The notes: generated by a model from the letters alone, not told the origin. Numbered from the stretch's first letter, positions 42,764-52,357 are shown. The stretch: 64,000 bases of DNA from Herbiconiux sp. L3-i23 (GCF_023734115.1 NZ_AP025737.1:868001-932000); one strand, 5' to 3'. Made by a program: numbers and translations.

Positions 42764-43591
42764 ATGTCGGGCGGTGTTGCCACGCGCCGGACGGTGCTGG
42801 CTTCCCCGATCCTGGTGCTGCTCGGCCTCGTGGCCGTGATGGTGGGCGTCCTCGTGCCCGCGCGCCCCGCCGTCGCCTACGACGAGGGGACCATCTCGCA
42901 GCTGGTGAATGAGGCGCGGTGGGCGAACGGCCAGGCCGGCCTCCTGCGCAACGGCGACCTCGACGCCGTCGCCGCGGCGTGGGCGCAGCACATGGCGCAG
43001 ACCGGTGTCATGGAGCACAACCCCGATGTCGCCTCCCAGGTTCCATCGGGATGGCGTGCCGTCGGCGAGAACGTGGCGATGGGGTATTCGAGCGGCGCCT
43101 CGGTGCACCAGGCCTGGATGAACTCTCCCGGGCACCGCGCCAACATCCTCGGCGACTACACCGACATCGGCATCGCCCTGGTCGACGGCGGCGGCTCCAC
43201 CTGGGGAGTGCAGGTCTTCGCCCGCTATCCAGGGCATGCCGGGCCCGGAGCGCCGGCGCCAGCACCGCCGCCCGCACCGGAGCCGGCGCCCGCACCGGTC
43301 GTGCCGCCGCCTCCGCCGACGCCGACCCCCACACCGACCGTCACTCCGACCCCGTCACCCACCCCGACGGTGACGCCGACTCCCGCGCCCACGCCGAGTC
43401 GCAGCGCCGTCATCACTCCTACACCGTCGCCGAGCGCCGATTCCGCGTCGCTCTTCCTGCCCCTCGTCATCGCGGGCGCGGTCCTGCTCGTCGCGGGGGC
43501 CGCGGTGCTCGTCTGGTGGCTGCTCCGGCGGCGCCGACGGAGCGCAGCCGGGTGGAAACCTCGGGGGAGGCGACGTAGCCTCGACGGGTGA
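42764..43591 (+). CDS. CAP/SCP-domain exported protein
   Basis: A 275-residue protein with a signal peptide (about 1-38), a CAP (cysteine-rich secretory/PR-1) domain at about 40-165, a Pro/Thr-rich wall-spanning stalk (PTPTPTVTPTPSPTPTVTP-type) and a C-terminal membrane helix followed by RRRRR. CAP landmarks are LVNEARWANG, VAAAWAQHMAQTGVMEHNP, VGENVAMG and SPGHRANILGDYTDIGIAL, including the His and Glu of the CAP cavity. Roles of bacterial CAP proteins are uncertain. ATG at 42764, 10 bp after the WYL gene; its stop overlaps the next gene by 4 bp. Confidence 0.85.
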   Translation: MSGGVATRRTVLASPILVLLGLVAVMVGVLVPARPAVAYDEGTISQLVNEARWANGQAGLLRNGDLDAVAAAWAQHMAQTGVMEHNPDVASQVPSGWRAVGENVAMGYSSGASVHQAWMNSPGHRANILGDYTDIGIALVDGGGSTWGVQVFARYPGHAGPGAPAPAPPPAPEPAPAPVVPPPPPTPTPTPTVTPTPSPTPTVTPTPAPTPSRSAVITPTPSPSADSASLFLPLVIAGAVLLVAGAAVLVWWLLRRRRRSAAGWKPRGRRRSLDG

Positions 43592-44175
43592 GCGATCATG
43601 AGGACTCCGCCATGACCACGAATGCCATGACCACGAACGACACGACTTCGACCGGCGCGACCTCGAGCACCAAGACGGTGTTCGTGGGCGACAGCCTGAC
43701 CGCCGAGGGCGATTGGGCGGCCTGGTTCCCGGACGCCGAAGTGGTGAACCTCGGCGTCAGCGGTGACACGACCGAGGAACTGCTCGAGCGGTTGCAGGGC
43801 GTCATCGACGAGCGACCCGACGTCGTGGTGCTGATGATCGGCACCAACGACCTCGCGTGGCGCCGCACGGTCGAGCAGATCGTGCGCAACGTCGAATCGG
43901 TGCTCTGGCGTCTGCACAGCGAGCTCCCCGACGCGCGGATCGTCGTGCAGTCGGTGCTGCCGCGCGCCGAGGAGTACGCCGACCGGGTCAAGGAGATCAA
44001 CATCCACCTGCGTCAGTTCGCGCCGACCGTCAAGGCCGAATGGGTCGACCTCGGGCCGGTCTTCGCAGACGACGACGGCGTTCTCCGCGACGACTTCAGC
44101 GCCGACCGCCTGCACCTGAACCCGCACGGCTACCAGGTGTGGGTCGACGCGTTGAAGCCGGTCCTCGGCGGCTGA
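43588..44175 (+). CDS. SGNH/GDSL hydrolase
   Basis: A 195-residue esterase-fold protein. Block I GDSLTAEGDW holds the nucleophile Ser, block II is LGVSGDTTEELLERL, block III is GTNDLAW (Asn of the oxyanion hole) and block V is DRLHLNPHGY with the catalytic Asp-x-x-His. It lacks a signal peptide and begins with a Thr-rich stretch, so an internal start (ATG at 43612) is possible. The GTG at 43588 overlaps the CAP gene stop by 4 bp. It probably deacylates a small ester or acylated polymer; the substrate is unknown. Confidence 0.85.
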   Translation: MSDHEDSAMTTNAMTTNDTTSTGATSSTKTVFVGDSLTAEGDWAAWFPDAEVVNLGVSGDTTEELLERLQGVIDERPDVVVLMIGTNDLAWRRTVEQIVRNVESVLWRLHSELPDARIVVQSVLPRAEEYADRVKEINIHLRQFAPTVKAEWVDLGPVFADDDGVLRDDFSADRLHLNPHGYQVWVDALKPVLGG

Positions 44176-44182
44176 CGACGGA

Positions 44183-44704
44183 TCAGTCGGCGAGCGCTCG
44201 CTCGAAGCGCGCGAGCATGTCGGCGCTGAACAGCACGAAGCGCACGATCTCGATGCCGGACCCGCGGCCGACGCTCGAGCGCACCGTGTCGACGGCGACG
44301 CGCGCCGCATCGTCGGCCGGCCAGCCGTAGACGCCGGCCGACACCGCCGGGAAGGCGATCGAGCGCGCCTGCACCTCCTCGGCGACCTCCAGGCTGCGTC
44401 GGTAGGCGCTCGCGAGCAGGCCCGACCGGTCCTCGCTCCGCGAATAGACGGGTCCGACGGTGTGGATGACGTGCCGCGCGTCGAGGCGACCCGCCGTCGT
44501 GGCGACCGCGTCGCCGGTCGGCAGACCATCGCGCAGGGTCGTCTCGCGCAGCCGTCGGCACTCGGCGAGGATCTCGGGTCCACCGGCTCGATGGATCGCG
44601 CCGTCGACCCCGCCGCCGCCCAGCAGCGAGCTGTTCGCGGCGTTCACGATAGCGTCGACGCGTTGACGGGTGATGTCGCCCTGCACCGCCTCGATCAGAG
44701 TCAT
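44183..44704 (-). CDS. Macro domain protein (ADP-ribose processing)
   Basis: A 173-residue single macro domain. VDAIVNAANSSLLGGGGVDGAI (split: VDAIVNAANS, then LLGGGGVDGAIHRAGG) and FPAVSAGVYGWP are the two ADP-ribose-binding loops. Proteins of this MacroD-like type remove O-acetyl groups from OAADPr or ADP-ribose from proteins. ATG at complement 44702-44704. It lies downstream of the M20 peptidase on the same strand, with 40 bp between. The C-terminal region RFVLFSADMLARFERALAD is the usual closing strand and helix. Confidence 0.9.
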   Translation of the reverse strand: MTLIEAVQGDITRQRVDAIVNAANSSLLGGGGVDGAIHRAGGPEILAECRRLRETTLRDGLPTGDAVATTAGRLDARHVIHTVGPVYSRSEDRSGLLASAYRRSLEVAEEVQARSIAFPAVSAGVYGWPADDAARVAVDTVRSSVGRGSGIEIVRFVLFSADMLARFERALAD

Positions 44705-44718
44705 GGCCGCCTCCTCAG

Positions 44719-44759
44719 CTCGCCCGCAGTCAACTCGCCCGCAGTCAGCTCGCCCGCAG
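44719..44759. repeat. 15-bp tandem repeat covering the M20 peptidase stop codon
   Basis: Units CTCGCCCGCAGTCAA (44719-44733), CTCGCCCGCAGTCAG (44734-44748) and the partial CTCGCCCGCAG (44749-44759) follow each other. The peptidase stop codon (complement of 44745-44747) is in the second unit. It resembles, in position, the 16-bp repeat at the rseP stop. Confidence 0.75.
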
Positions 44760-46076
44760 AACGTGCTCGTACACGTCGATGCCGCGCAGCCAGGTCGCGA
44801 CGTCGATGTGCTCGTCGCGTGCGTGCAATGTGGCACGGTGCTCCGCGTGCAGTTCGAACGGGGTGAGGCGGTAGACGAAGTCGCTGATGCGGGTGAAGTG
44901 CCGCGCGTCGCTCGCGCCGAGCATCGTGTACGGCGTGGGGGAGACGTCCGGGTAGACGCTCTGCACCGCGCCGGCCAGCCGGTCCCAGACCGCGCCCGTC
45001 GAGGGCGACACCGGCGACGGCTCCGAGGCGTGCAGGACATCGACCGCGACCCGATCGTCCGCGATGCTGCGCCGGATGTGGCGGACCGCCTCGTCGACGC
45101 TCGAGCCGACGGCGACGCGCACGTTGACGACGGCGCTGGCGCGCTCGGCGAGCACGTTGGCGCCGTCGCTCCCGCGCAGCTGGGTGACGGCGGCGGTCGT
45201 GCGCACCATGGCGCGGGGCTCGTCGCCGAGCCGGCTGAACAGGCGGCCGACGATCGGCGCGAGCGGTCTCGCACGCCGGAACAGCTGCGCCCGCGCTCCC
45301 GTGCTGTGCTGGGCCAAGCTCTCGACGAACGCGATGACGGCGTCGTTCATGCGCACCGGGAACGGGGAACGGGTGAGCCGATCGATCGCGCGGGCGAGTC
45401 GGCCCGTCGCCGTCACGAGCGGCGGGGTCGACGCGTGACCGCCCTGCTGATCGACCGTCAGCGCGACGCTGGTGATGCCCTTCTCCGTCACGCCGATCAC
45501 CGCGAGCGGCGCATCGACCCCGGCGATCAGGCCGGGTTCCACGATCGCCCCACCCTCGTCGAGCACCAGGGCGGGGCGCACGCCGCGTCGCCGCAGCGTC
45601 TCCACCACCTCGCCCGCCGCGACCCCCGCGACCTCCTCGTCGTGGCCGAAGCTGAAGTAGACGTCGTGAGCGGGAGTGAAGCCGTCGGCCGCGAGCCGCT
45701 CGGCGGCTTCCAGGATCGCGACGAGGGCGCCTTTGTCGTCGATCGTGCCGCGCCCGTGCAGCACGCCGCCGTCGAGTACGGCAGCGAACGGCGGATGCCG
45801 CCAGCCGTCGTCGTCCGAGGCGGCGACGACGTCGTAGTGCGCCATGAGCACGGTCGGTTCCGCGGTTTCGGCGCCGGGCCACCGGTAGAGCATGCTGTGG
45901 CCGGACACGAGCTCGCGCGTCGTCACCCGGTGCACGGCAGGGTAGAGCGCCGGCAGGGCGTCGATGAACTCCTCGAAGCGGGCCCAGTCGGTGTCGGCGT
46001 CGTCGAGGTGCGAGATGGTCGGGATGCGCAGCAGCCGTCGGAAGCGGCCGACCGGATCGATCTCACCGGAAACCAT
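44745..46076 (-). CDS. M20 family metallopeptidase
   Basis: A 443-residue zinc peptidase. The metal ligands begin with His80 and Asp82 (LMAHYDVV), followed by the bridging Asp in GRGTIDDKG and the catalytic Glu pair in FGHDEEVAG. The dimerisation domain lies near 190-310 (KGITSVALTVDQQGGHAS). The subgroup resembles carboxypeptidase S/PM20D1-like peptidases that cleave N-acyl or dipeptide substrates. ATG at complement 46074-46076. The 3' end runs into a 15-bp tandem repeat. It is upstream of the macro-domain gene on the same strand. Confidence 0.87.
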   Translation of the reverse strand: MVSGEIDPVGRFRRLLRIPTISHLDDADTDWARFEEFIDALPALYPAVHRVTTRELVSGHSMLYRWPGAETAEPTVLMAHYDVVAASDDDGWRHPPFAAVLDGGVLHGRGTIDDKGALVAILEAAERLAADGFTPAHDVYFSFGHDEEVAGVAAGEVVETLRRRGVRPALVLDEGGAIVEPGLIAGVDAPLAVIGVTEKGITSVALTVDQQGGHASTPPLVTATGRLARAIDRLTRSPFPVRMNDAVIAFVESLAQHSTGARAQLFRRARPLAPIVGRLFSRLGDEPRAMVRTTAAVTQLRGSDGANVLAERASAVVNVRVAVGSSVDEAVRHIRRSIADDRVAVDVLHASEPSPVSPSTGAVWDRLAGAVQSVYPDVSPTPYTMLGASDARHFTRISDFVYRLTPFELHAEHRATLHARDEHIDVATWLRGIDVYEHVLRAS

Positions 46077-46111
46077 GTCGGAACACTATCGCCCGCGCTT
46101 AGGCTCGGTCC

Positions 46112-47953
46112 GTGACCCGGCCCGCGCTCGCAGTCCTCGTCCGACGCCTCACGATCACCGCCGCCCTCGGTGCGTTCGTCGCGGGCCTCGTCGCCGTCGC
46201 GGCGACGCCGCCCGCCGCTGCGGCGGCCCCGCGCGACGTCGACGACTTCACCTTCTCGTCCTTCGACGCGCAGTACACGCTCGGACGCGACGCCGACGGC
46301 CACTCGACCCTCCGGGCCGTCGAGACCCTGGTGGCGCAGTTCCCGGACACCGATCAGAACCGCGGCATCCGTCGAGCGGTACCGAAGGACTACGACGGGC
46401 ACCCCACCGACCTGCGCATCCTGTCCGTCACCGACGGCGAGGGCGAGGCGCTCGACTACGACACCGACAGCGACGACGGCTTCGAAGTCGTCACCATCGC
46501 CGCCGACGACTTCGTGCACGGCGAACGCACCTACGTGATCACCTACGAACAGACCAACATCACCCGCGCGTTCGAAGACGAAGCCGACGAGGAGTTCTAC
46601 TGGGACGTCAACGGCACCGGGTGGGCCCAGCGGTTCGACAGGGTGACCGCGACGGTTCGCATCGGGTCGGAGCTCGCTCCCGCGCTCACCGGTCGATCCG
46701 ACTGCGCAGCGGGCGCATCCGGTGCGACGGGGAGCTGCCGCATCGCCTCGTCGGAAGACGCGGGCGACACCGTCGTGACCGCCGAGGCGGACGGACTCGC
46801 CGCCGGTGAGACCCTGTCCTTCGCCGTCGGATTCGAGGAGGGCACCTTCGTGCCGCGCGACTCCTCGATCTGGTCGAGTCAGTGGTCGGTGGTGCTCGTC
46901 CTCGGACTGGTGCTGCTGGTGCTCGCCGTCGGCGGCGGCATCCTCGCTCGGGTCACGGTGCTCGCCGATGCGAGGGGCCGCGCGACGGTGATCCCCGAGT
47001 ACCTGCCTCCCGCCGAACCCGAGCTGCCGGTGCTCGCCATGGTGCTCCGCCGTCCGACGAAGGCGGTCGCCGCCACCCTCATCTCATTCGCCGTACGCGG
47101 GTTCGCTCGCATCGTCCAAGACGGGTCGGACTACCAGCTGGAGTATCAGGGGCCGGCCAAACCCGTCAGGTCGTCGGCACGGGCGGACCTCGGGCCGATC
47201 GAGCTGCGTATCGCGAGGGCGTTCTTCGGCTCCACCTTCACACCGGGAGAGCGCGCCGACCTCTCCGGCGGCGACGAGAAGGTCGGCCCGAAGATCCACA
47301 AGGCGGTGGCGGCCGCGCGGACCGCCGCGGTGACCGAGGGGTACATGACCTCGCCGGCGAGCGCACCCGTCGCGATCGTCTGGATCCTCGGGATCGCCGC
47401 GACCGTCTCGCTCTTCCTCGGCTCGGTCGGTCTGCTCGCCGACGCGCGAGGAGGCGCACTGCCCGTCGTGACCCTCGTCCTCGCCGCGGTCCCGATCGTG
47501 CCCGTGCTCCTCGTTTCGCGCCGGCCGCTCACCGCCCGCGGCGCGGAGGCGCGCGACCATCTCCGCGGCATGCGCGACTACCTCCAGCTCGCCGAGGAGG
47601 ACCGTCTACGGGTGCTGCAGAGCGTCGAGGGAGCGGAGCGATCGATGACGGGCGACGGTGACTCCGTCATCCGCCTCTACGAACGGCTGCTGCCCTACGC
47701 GGTGCTCCTCGGCGTCGAGAAGAGCTGGGCGGGCGTGCTCGCCCGCGCCTACGAGACCGAGGAGACGGCCCCGGGCTGGTACGCCGGGCGGGATGCGTTC
47801 TCGTCCGCGACCTTCGCGGCGTCGATCGGGGCGTTCTCGTCGAGCACCGTCAGCCACTTCTCCGGCAGCGCCGCGTCGAGCTCGTCGGGCGGAACCGGCG
47901 GCGGCATCTCGGCAGGCGGGGGCGGCGGAGGAGGGGGTGGTGGGGGCGTGTGA
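46112..47953 (+). CDS. DUF2207 membrane protein
   Basis: A 613-residue membrane protein with a signal peptide, a DUF2207 extracellular domain (about 45-250; TLRAVETLVAQFPDTDQNRGIRR region, YVITYEQTNI, FYWDVNGTGW), a membrane helix (about 265-290), a cytoplasmic domain, two more helices (about 425-470) and a C-terminal tail rich in Ser and then Gly (SSSSGGTGGG followed by poly-Gly). This matches the broad DUF2207/YciQ-like family of unknown function. GTG start at 46112, divergent from the M20 gene. The 9-residue Gly run near the end is typical of the family. Confidence 0.9.
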   Translation: MTRPALAVLVRRLTITAALGAFVAGLVAVAATPPAAAAAPRDVDDFTFSSFDAQYTLGRDADGHSTLRAVETLVAQFPDTDQNRGIRRAVPKDYDGHPTDLRILSVTDGEGEALDYDTDSDDGFEVVTIAADDFVHGERTYVITYEQTNITRAFEDEADEEFYWDVNGTGWAQRFDRVTATVRIGSELAPALTGRSDCAAGASGATGSCRIASSEDAGDTVVTAEADGLAAGETLSFAVGFEEGTFVPRDSSIWSSQWSVVLVLGLVLLVLAVGGGILARVTVLADARGRATVIPEYLPPAEPELPVLAMVLRRPTKAVAATLISFAVRGFARIVQDGSDYQLEYQGPAKPVRSSARADLGPIELRIARAFFGSTFTPGERADLSGGDEKVGPKIHKAVAAARTAAVTEGYMTSPASAPVAIVWILGIAATVSLFLGSVGLLADARGGALPVVTLVLAAVPIVPVLLVSRRPLTARGAEARDHLRGMRDYLQLAEEDRLRVLQSVEGAERSMTGDGDSVIRLYERLLPYAVLLGVEKSWAGVLARAYETEETAPGWYAGRDAFSSATFAASIGAFSSSTVSHFSGSAASSSSGGTGGGISAGGGGGGGGGGGV

Positions 47954-48010
47954 ACGCACCCATCCTCTAGGATCGGGGTACGACAGACCACTACTGACCC
48001 GGAGGTGCCC

Positions 48011-49612
48011 ATGCCTGAGGACAAGGCCGCCTCCCGACCGCTCATCGCGGTGAAGCCGTGGAACCGGGTGCACACCCGCGCCGACGTCGCCGAGCGCGAT
48101 GGATTCCTGACTCTCGTCGATCAGACCGTGACGCCCCACGAGGCCATGGTCGACGACCTGCTCTTCGTGCGCCGCGCGCTCGACGACGCCGGCATCAGCT
48201 TCCTGCTCATCCGCGGCAACGACCAGCGGCCGGTGCTCGCCGTCGACGAGACCGTCTACGCCGACGTCGAGCGCGCGCTCGTCGAGGCCGGCGCGGACGA
48301 GCCCTTCTACGCCGAGACGTTCCGACCTCGCGACCTGACTCCGAAGGGCGCGCCGGTGCTTCTCGCCGACGGTGCCCTCTCGGAGAGCCGGTCGCCGCGC
48401 ATCATCCGGCTCTACCGTCCCCGGCTCGCGCAGGGCGGCTGGCTGGCCTACGGTCGCAACGCCGGAGTGCAGCTCGAGGTGTGGCGCACCCGCGGCTCCG
48501 ACGTGCTCGTGCCGGTCGAGAACGCGCTGACCCGCCGCTCGCTGCCGGTCGAGGAACTCGTCGGCGCCTCCGTCGAGCGATACGGCGTCACCTGGCCGAC
48601 GATCCGCCACATGTTCGACGAGCTCGCGGGCGACGTCACCTTCGACATCGACATCGTCTTCAGCTGGGTCGACGGCACCGACAAGGAGTTCCAGCGTGCG
48701 CGCGCCAAGCGGATGGCGAGCTACGTGGTGGGCGAAGGGGACGACTCCGAGGCCCGCTTCCGCCAGATCGACGAGCTGAAGTACGCGCTGCGCTCGATCT
48801 ACATGTACGCGCCCTGGATCCGTAACATCTACATCGCCACCGACTCGCCGCGCCCCGTGTGGCTCGACGAGCACCCACGGGTCACCCTGATGCGCAGCGA
48901 GGACTTCTTCGAGGATCTGTCCAATCTGCCGACCCACAATTCACAGGCGGTCGAGGCGCAGATCCACCGCATCCCGGGGCTCAGCGAGTACTACCTGTAC
49001 TCCAACGACGACATGTTCTTCGGCCGTCCCGTCTTCCCCGACATGTTCTTCTCCCCGGGCGGGCTCACGAAGTTCATCGAGGCGACCACCCGCATCGGGC
49101 TCGGTGAGAACAACCCGAAGCGCAGCGGCTTCGAGAACGCCGCCCGCGTCAACCGGCGGCTCCTGCACGAGCGGTTCGGACGGGTGACGACGCGTCACCT
49201 CGAGCACACGGCGGCGCCGCTGCGCAAGAGCGTCGTCGAGGACCTCGCCCGCGAGTTCCCGGACGAGTTCCGTCGCACCGCGGCGAGCCCGTTCCGTGCG
49301 GCCGACAACATCTCGGTGACCAACTCGCTGTACCACTACTACGCGCTGATGACGGGCCGCGCGGTGCAGAAGGTCGGCGCGAAGGTGCTCTACGTCGACA
49401 CGACCATGAAGTCGGGTCTGCGAATGCTGAAGAAGCTGCTGAAGAAGCGCGACTACGACTTCTTCTGCCTGAACGACGGCAGCTTCCCCGAGGTCGGCCC
49501 CGAGGAGCGCGCGCGGAAGATGCGGTCGTTCCTCGAGCGCTACTTCGCGATCCCGGCCCCGTGGGAGAAGCCGGTCAGCACCCCGGTTCCGGCGGAGAAG
49601 TCGGCGTCCTAG
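48011..49612 (+). CDS. Stealth family protein (sugar-phosphate transferase type)
   Basis: A 533-residue Stealth protein. Stealth enzymes transfer hexose-1-phosphate units to capsular or wall polysaccharides. The four conserved regions are present: DIDIVFSWVDGTD (about 212-224), DELKYALRSIYMYAPWI (about 254-270), SNDDMFFGRPV (331-341) with THNSQAVEAQIHRI before it and RHLEHTAAPLRK after it, and the final FCLNDGSF. ATG at 48011 is chosen over GTG at 48005 because GGAGG (48001-48005) is correctly spaced from it. It is single here, with no capsule cluster around it, so its acceptor polymer is unknown. Confidence 0.9.
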   Translation: MPEDKAASRPLIAVKPWNRVHTRADVAERDGFLTLVDQTVTPHEAMVDDLLFVRRALDDAGISFLLIRGNDQRPVLAVDETVYADVERALVEAGADEPFYAETFRPRDLTPKGAPVLLADGALSESRSPRIIRLYRPRLAQGGWLAYGRNAGVQLEVWRTRGSDVLVPVENALTRRSLPVEELVGASVERYGVTWPTIRHMFDELAGDVTFDIDIVFSWVDGTDKEFQRARAKRMASYVVGEGDDSEARFRQIDELKYALRSIYMYAPWIRNIYIATDSPRPVWLDEHPRVTLMRSEDFFEDLSNLPTHNSQAVEAQIHRIPGLSEYYLYSNDDMFFGRPVFPDMFFSPGGLTKFIEATTRIGLGENNPKRSGFENAARVNRRLLHERFGRVTTRHLEHTAAPLRKSVVEDLAREFPDEFRRTAASPFRAADNISVTNSLYHYYALMTGRAVQKVGAKVLYVDTTMKSGLRMLKKLLKKRDYDFFCLNDGSFPEVGPEERARKMRSFLERYFAIPAPWEKPVSTPVPAEKSAS

Positions 49613-49630
49613 CCTCTCGCGGCCGACCGC

Positions 49631-50686
49631 TCAGCGGGTGCGGCTGAGTCGGCGCACCGGGTCGGTCACCGCTCCGGCGATCGTTCCCTGCACGTGCTTG
49701 TTGCGCGCCGGAGGAACGAGGATGCCCGCCTCGGCGAGGCGGTCGGCGCTCTCCTTCGCCGACACGAACGACACCTGGTCGTAGGCGCCGATCGGCGTCA
49801 CCGAGTGCACGATCGTGTCGTCGTAGACGTGCACGAGGTTGAACGATGTGGCCCCGTTCTGTGCGCGTGTGCCGCCGAACTCGACGGCGAGATCCTGCGA
49901 GTAGCAGGTCGCCGACGCGACCGAGACCGGGATGCCGGCGAAGGTCGCGGCGGTCGAGTAATGCAGGTGGCCGGCGATGATCGAGCGGACGTCACTGCCG
50001 CGCAGCACCTCGGCCAGCCGCTGCTGATCGCGCAGCTCCACGGTGACCGCGAGGTCGAGCACGGCGGGGATGGGCGGGTGGTGCATGGCGAGGATCGTGC
50101 CGTGCGGAGCCGGAGTGGCGAGCACATCGGCGAGCCAGTCGAGCTGGTCGCGGCTGACCTCGCCGTGGTGGAGTCCGGGGACGCTCGAGTCGAGCACGAT
50201 GACCCTCAGGCCGTTCACGTCGTGCACCCGGTCGACAGGGGAGTATCCGCCGTCCTCGTCGAGGAGTCCGCGGCGGAACGCATCCCGATCGTCGTGGTTG
50301 CCCATGCACCAGATGATCTCGGCGCCGATCGACGCGGCGAACGGCTCGACGATGTCGCGCAGCTTCTCGTAGGCGGCGAGGTCGCCCTTGTCGGCGAGGT
50401 CGCCGGTGAAGACGATGGCCTCGGGACGCGAGCCGGACTTCTCGAAACCGGCGGCGAGCCGGCGCAGGTTCCCCTCGGCGTCGACGGAGCCGTACAGCGC
50501 GTCGGTGCCGGGGATGAGGTGGGTGTCGCTCAGATGAAGGAGGAAGTGATCGGGCTTCGTGTGCTCGGCGATCCTCAGGTCGGTGACCGTCTCGCGGTTC
50601 TGCAACTGCCTCTGCCGGGCGGTCAGAGCATCGCTCCGCGTCGCGCCGGCGTCGGTACTGTCACCCTCCGGGGTGGCTGTGCTCAT
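49631..50686 (-). CDS. Calcineurin-like phosphodiesterase, CpdA-like
   Basis: A 351-residue metallophosphoesterase. The five blocks are [42 protein letters not shown] and [10 protein letters not shown], giving the Asp, His and Asn ligands of a dimetal centre. This set matches cAMP phosphodiesterases of the CpdA/Rv0805 type. ATG at complement 50684-50686 is taken; an ATG 12 bp upstream lies directly on the AGAGAGG ribosome site and is less likely. The C-terminal extension (about 270-351) is poorly conserved. Its cyclic nucleotide partner genes are not in the window. Confidence 0.87.
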   Translation of the reverse strand: MSTATPEGDSTDAGATRSDALTARQRQLQNRETVTDLRIAEHTKPDHFLLHLSDTHLIPGTDALYGSVDAEGNLRRLAAGFEKSGSRPEAIVFTGDLADKGDLAAYEKLRDIVEPFAASIGAEIIWCMGNHDDRDAFRRGLLDEDGGYSPVDRVHDVNGLRVIVLDSSVPGLHHGEVSRDQLDWLADVLATPAPHGTILAMHHPPIPAVLDLAVTVELRDQQRLAEVLRGSDVRSIIAGHLHYSTAATFAGIPVSVASATCYSQDLAVEFGGTRAQNGATSFNLVHVYDDTIVHSVTPIGAYDQVSFVSAKESADRLAEAGILVPPARNKHVQGTIAGAVTDPVRRLSRTR

Positions 50687-50854
50687 CTGTCGACGCATCC
50701 TCTCTGGTCGGCGTCCAATGTTACGAGCATGTTTCGTCGAGTCAACCAAGGTTCGGTGTCGAGTCGGGGTATGAAACGCCGTCTCGATCGTTGCGAGACA
50801 GTGAACTCCTGGTGAAGGGCCGTTCTCGCGTCCCAGAACGGGTGTCAGGGTTCG

Positions 50855-51430
50855 TCAGCCCCGGAGCGTCACGCGGATGTCGTCGGCGACGATCTCGAGG
50901 TCGTTCCCGAACTGGTGCCCGCCGGTCGTCGTCCGCGCTCGGGCGCCGGGCAGTCTCGCCGCCCACAGGTCGCGATGGGCGAAGGGCACCGTGTCGTCGT
51001 CCTCGCTCGCGTAGAGGAACACCGGTACGCCCGCCGGAATCGCATCGTCGAGTCCGTCGGGCATCGCGAACCCGTCGAAGGTCCAGTCGGCGTCGCCGCC
51101 GGGGAACGGCGTCGCGAGCAGACAGATCGCCCTGAGGTCCCCGAGAGGGCGCCGTGCCGCCAGGTATTCGACGAGCACGAATCCGCCCACGGAGTGTCCG
51201 ACGAGCACCAGAGGTCCGCTCGCTCGAGCGACCACGCGCTCGATCACCGGCGCCCAGCCCGACGGGTCTGGGGAGCCCTCGTCGGGGAACACGGGGAAGT
51301 CGACGACGATGCCTCCGGTGTGGTGGTCGAGGTGGTCGCGCAGACTCGCCGCGAGGAGCGCGTCCTCGGCGTGCGCACCCAGCCCGCCGCCCTGGACGAC
51401 GATCACCGTGGCCGCGTCGTGCGCGCTCAT
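50855..51430 (-). CDS. Alpha/beta hydrolase (RBBP9/YdeN-like)
   Basis: A 191-residue serine hydrolase. The nucleophile elbow is GHSVGGF, an Asp-rich loop ASEDDDTVPFAH supplies the acid, and the catalytic His is in TTGGHQFGND. The N-terminus AATVIVVQGGGLGAHAEDALL is typical of this small subfamily. It has no signal peptide. ATG at complement 51428-51430. It is downstream of the pfkB-type kinase with only 9 bp between, on the same strand, suggesting cotranscription with the psu genes. Substrate unknown. Confidence 0.82.
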   Translation of the reverse strand: MSAHDAATVIVVQGGGLGAHAEDALLAASLRDHLDHHTGGIVVDFPVFPDEGSPDPSGWAPVIERVVARASGPLVLVGHSVGGFVLVEYLAARRPLGDLRAICLLATPFPGGDADWTFDGFAMPDGLDDAIPAGVPVFLYASEDDDTVPFAHRDLWAARLPGARARTTTGGHQFGNDLEIVADDIRVTLRG

Positions 51431-51439
51431 GCCGACAGA

Positions 51440-52357
51440 CTAGGCCGATGGGGGCCGACGCGGGCGGGCTCCGATCGAGCGGATGGCACGCGCCGCCGCC
51501 TCCATGCCCCGGGTCGCCGCACGGGGGAGCGCGGCGTCGGTACCGCGGTCCGGCAACCAGCCGGCGAGGAACCCGGCGGTGAACGCGTCCCCCGCGCCGG
51601 TGGTGTCGACGACCTCGTCCGGGCCGACGAGCGACAGCACCTCGAAGACCTCCCCGCCGCCCTGTGCGACGATCGCGCCGCCGCGACCGTGCGTCAGAGC
51701 GACCACGGGGAAGAGCCCCCTCAGGGTCTCGACGGCGGTCTGCGCGTCGTCGGTGCGGCCGAGGAGCAGGCCTTCGTCGAGGTTCGGCAGCAGCAGGTCG
51801 GCGCCCGAGACGGCGCGGATGAAGGGCAGCGCGCCGTACTTCTCCAGGTAGGAGACCGAGCCGGGGTCGACCGAGACGGTGGCGCCGGCCGCGTGGGCGC
51901 GGTCGATGACATCGTTCCAGGACGACGGATCCGCCCCGGCGAAGACGGAGTAGCCCGTGAAGTGCAGGTGCGAGGCGCCGTCGAGGAGGTCGTCCGTGAC
52001 GAGGTGGGGGCCGGTGCGGAGGTTCGCGCCGCGCGAGGTGTACATGTGGCGGCTGCCGCCCTCGATCATGACGACGATGGTGCCGGTGAGGTCGTCCGAG
52101 GCGTCGAGCCGGGCGTCGACGCCCGCGTCGCGCAGCAGTGCGGTGTGGCGATCGACGTCGTCGCGATGCACGGTGCCGACGAAGCGGACCGGGAGTCCCT
52201 CGGCGGCGAGCCACGCGGCGGCGTTCGCGCCCGATCCGCCCGGACGCCGTTCGATGAGCGCGTCGGTGTCGCTGTCGGGGACGACGGGCGAGCTGGCCCT
52301 GACGAGGATGTCGTCGACGACATCGCCGAGGACGACCACGTGACCGAGTCCGCTCAT
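51440..52357 (-). CDS. psuK: PfkB family kinase, probable pseudouridine kinase
   Basis: A 305-residue PfkB-type sugar or nucleoside kinase. Signature 1 is in RRPGGSGANAAAWLA, signature 2 in DTTGAGDAFTAGFLAGW, with the catalytic Asp in the latter. Its ATG overlaps the stop of psuG by 4 bp, and together they form the usual pseudouridine catabolic pair: the kinase makes pseudouridine 5'-phosphate, which PsuG splits to uracil and ribose 5-phosphate. Substrate is inferred from this pairing. ATG at complement 52355-52357. Confidence 0.8.
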   Translation of the reverse strand: MSGLGHVVVLGDVVDDILVRASSPVVPDSDTDALIERRPGGSGANAAAWLAAEGLPVRFVGTVHRDDVDRHTALLRDAGVDARLDASDDLTGTIVVMIEGGSRHMYTSRGANLRTGPHLVTDDLLDGASHLHFTGYSVFAGADPSSWNDVIDRAHAAGATVSVDPGSVSYLEKYGALPFIRAVSGADLLLPNLDEGLLLGRTDDAQTAVETLRGLFPVVALTHGRGGAIVAQGGGEVFEVLSLVGPDEVVDTTGAGDAFTAGFLAGWLPDRGTDAALPRAATRGMEAAARAIRSIGARPRRPPSA

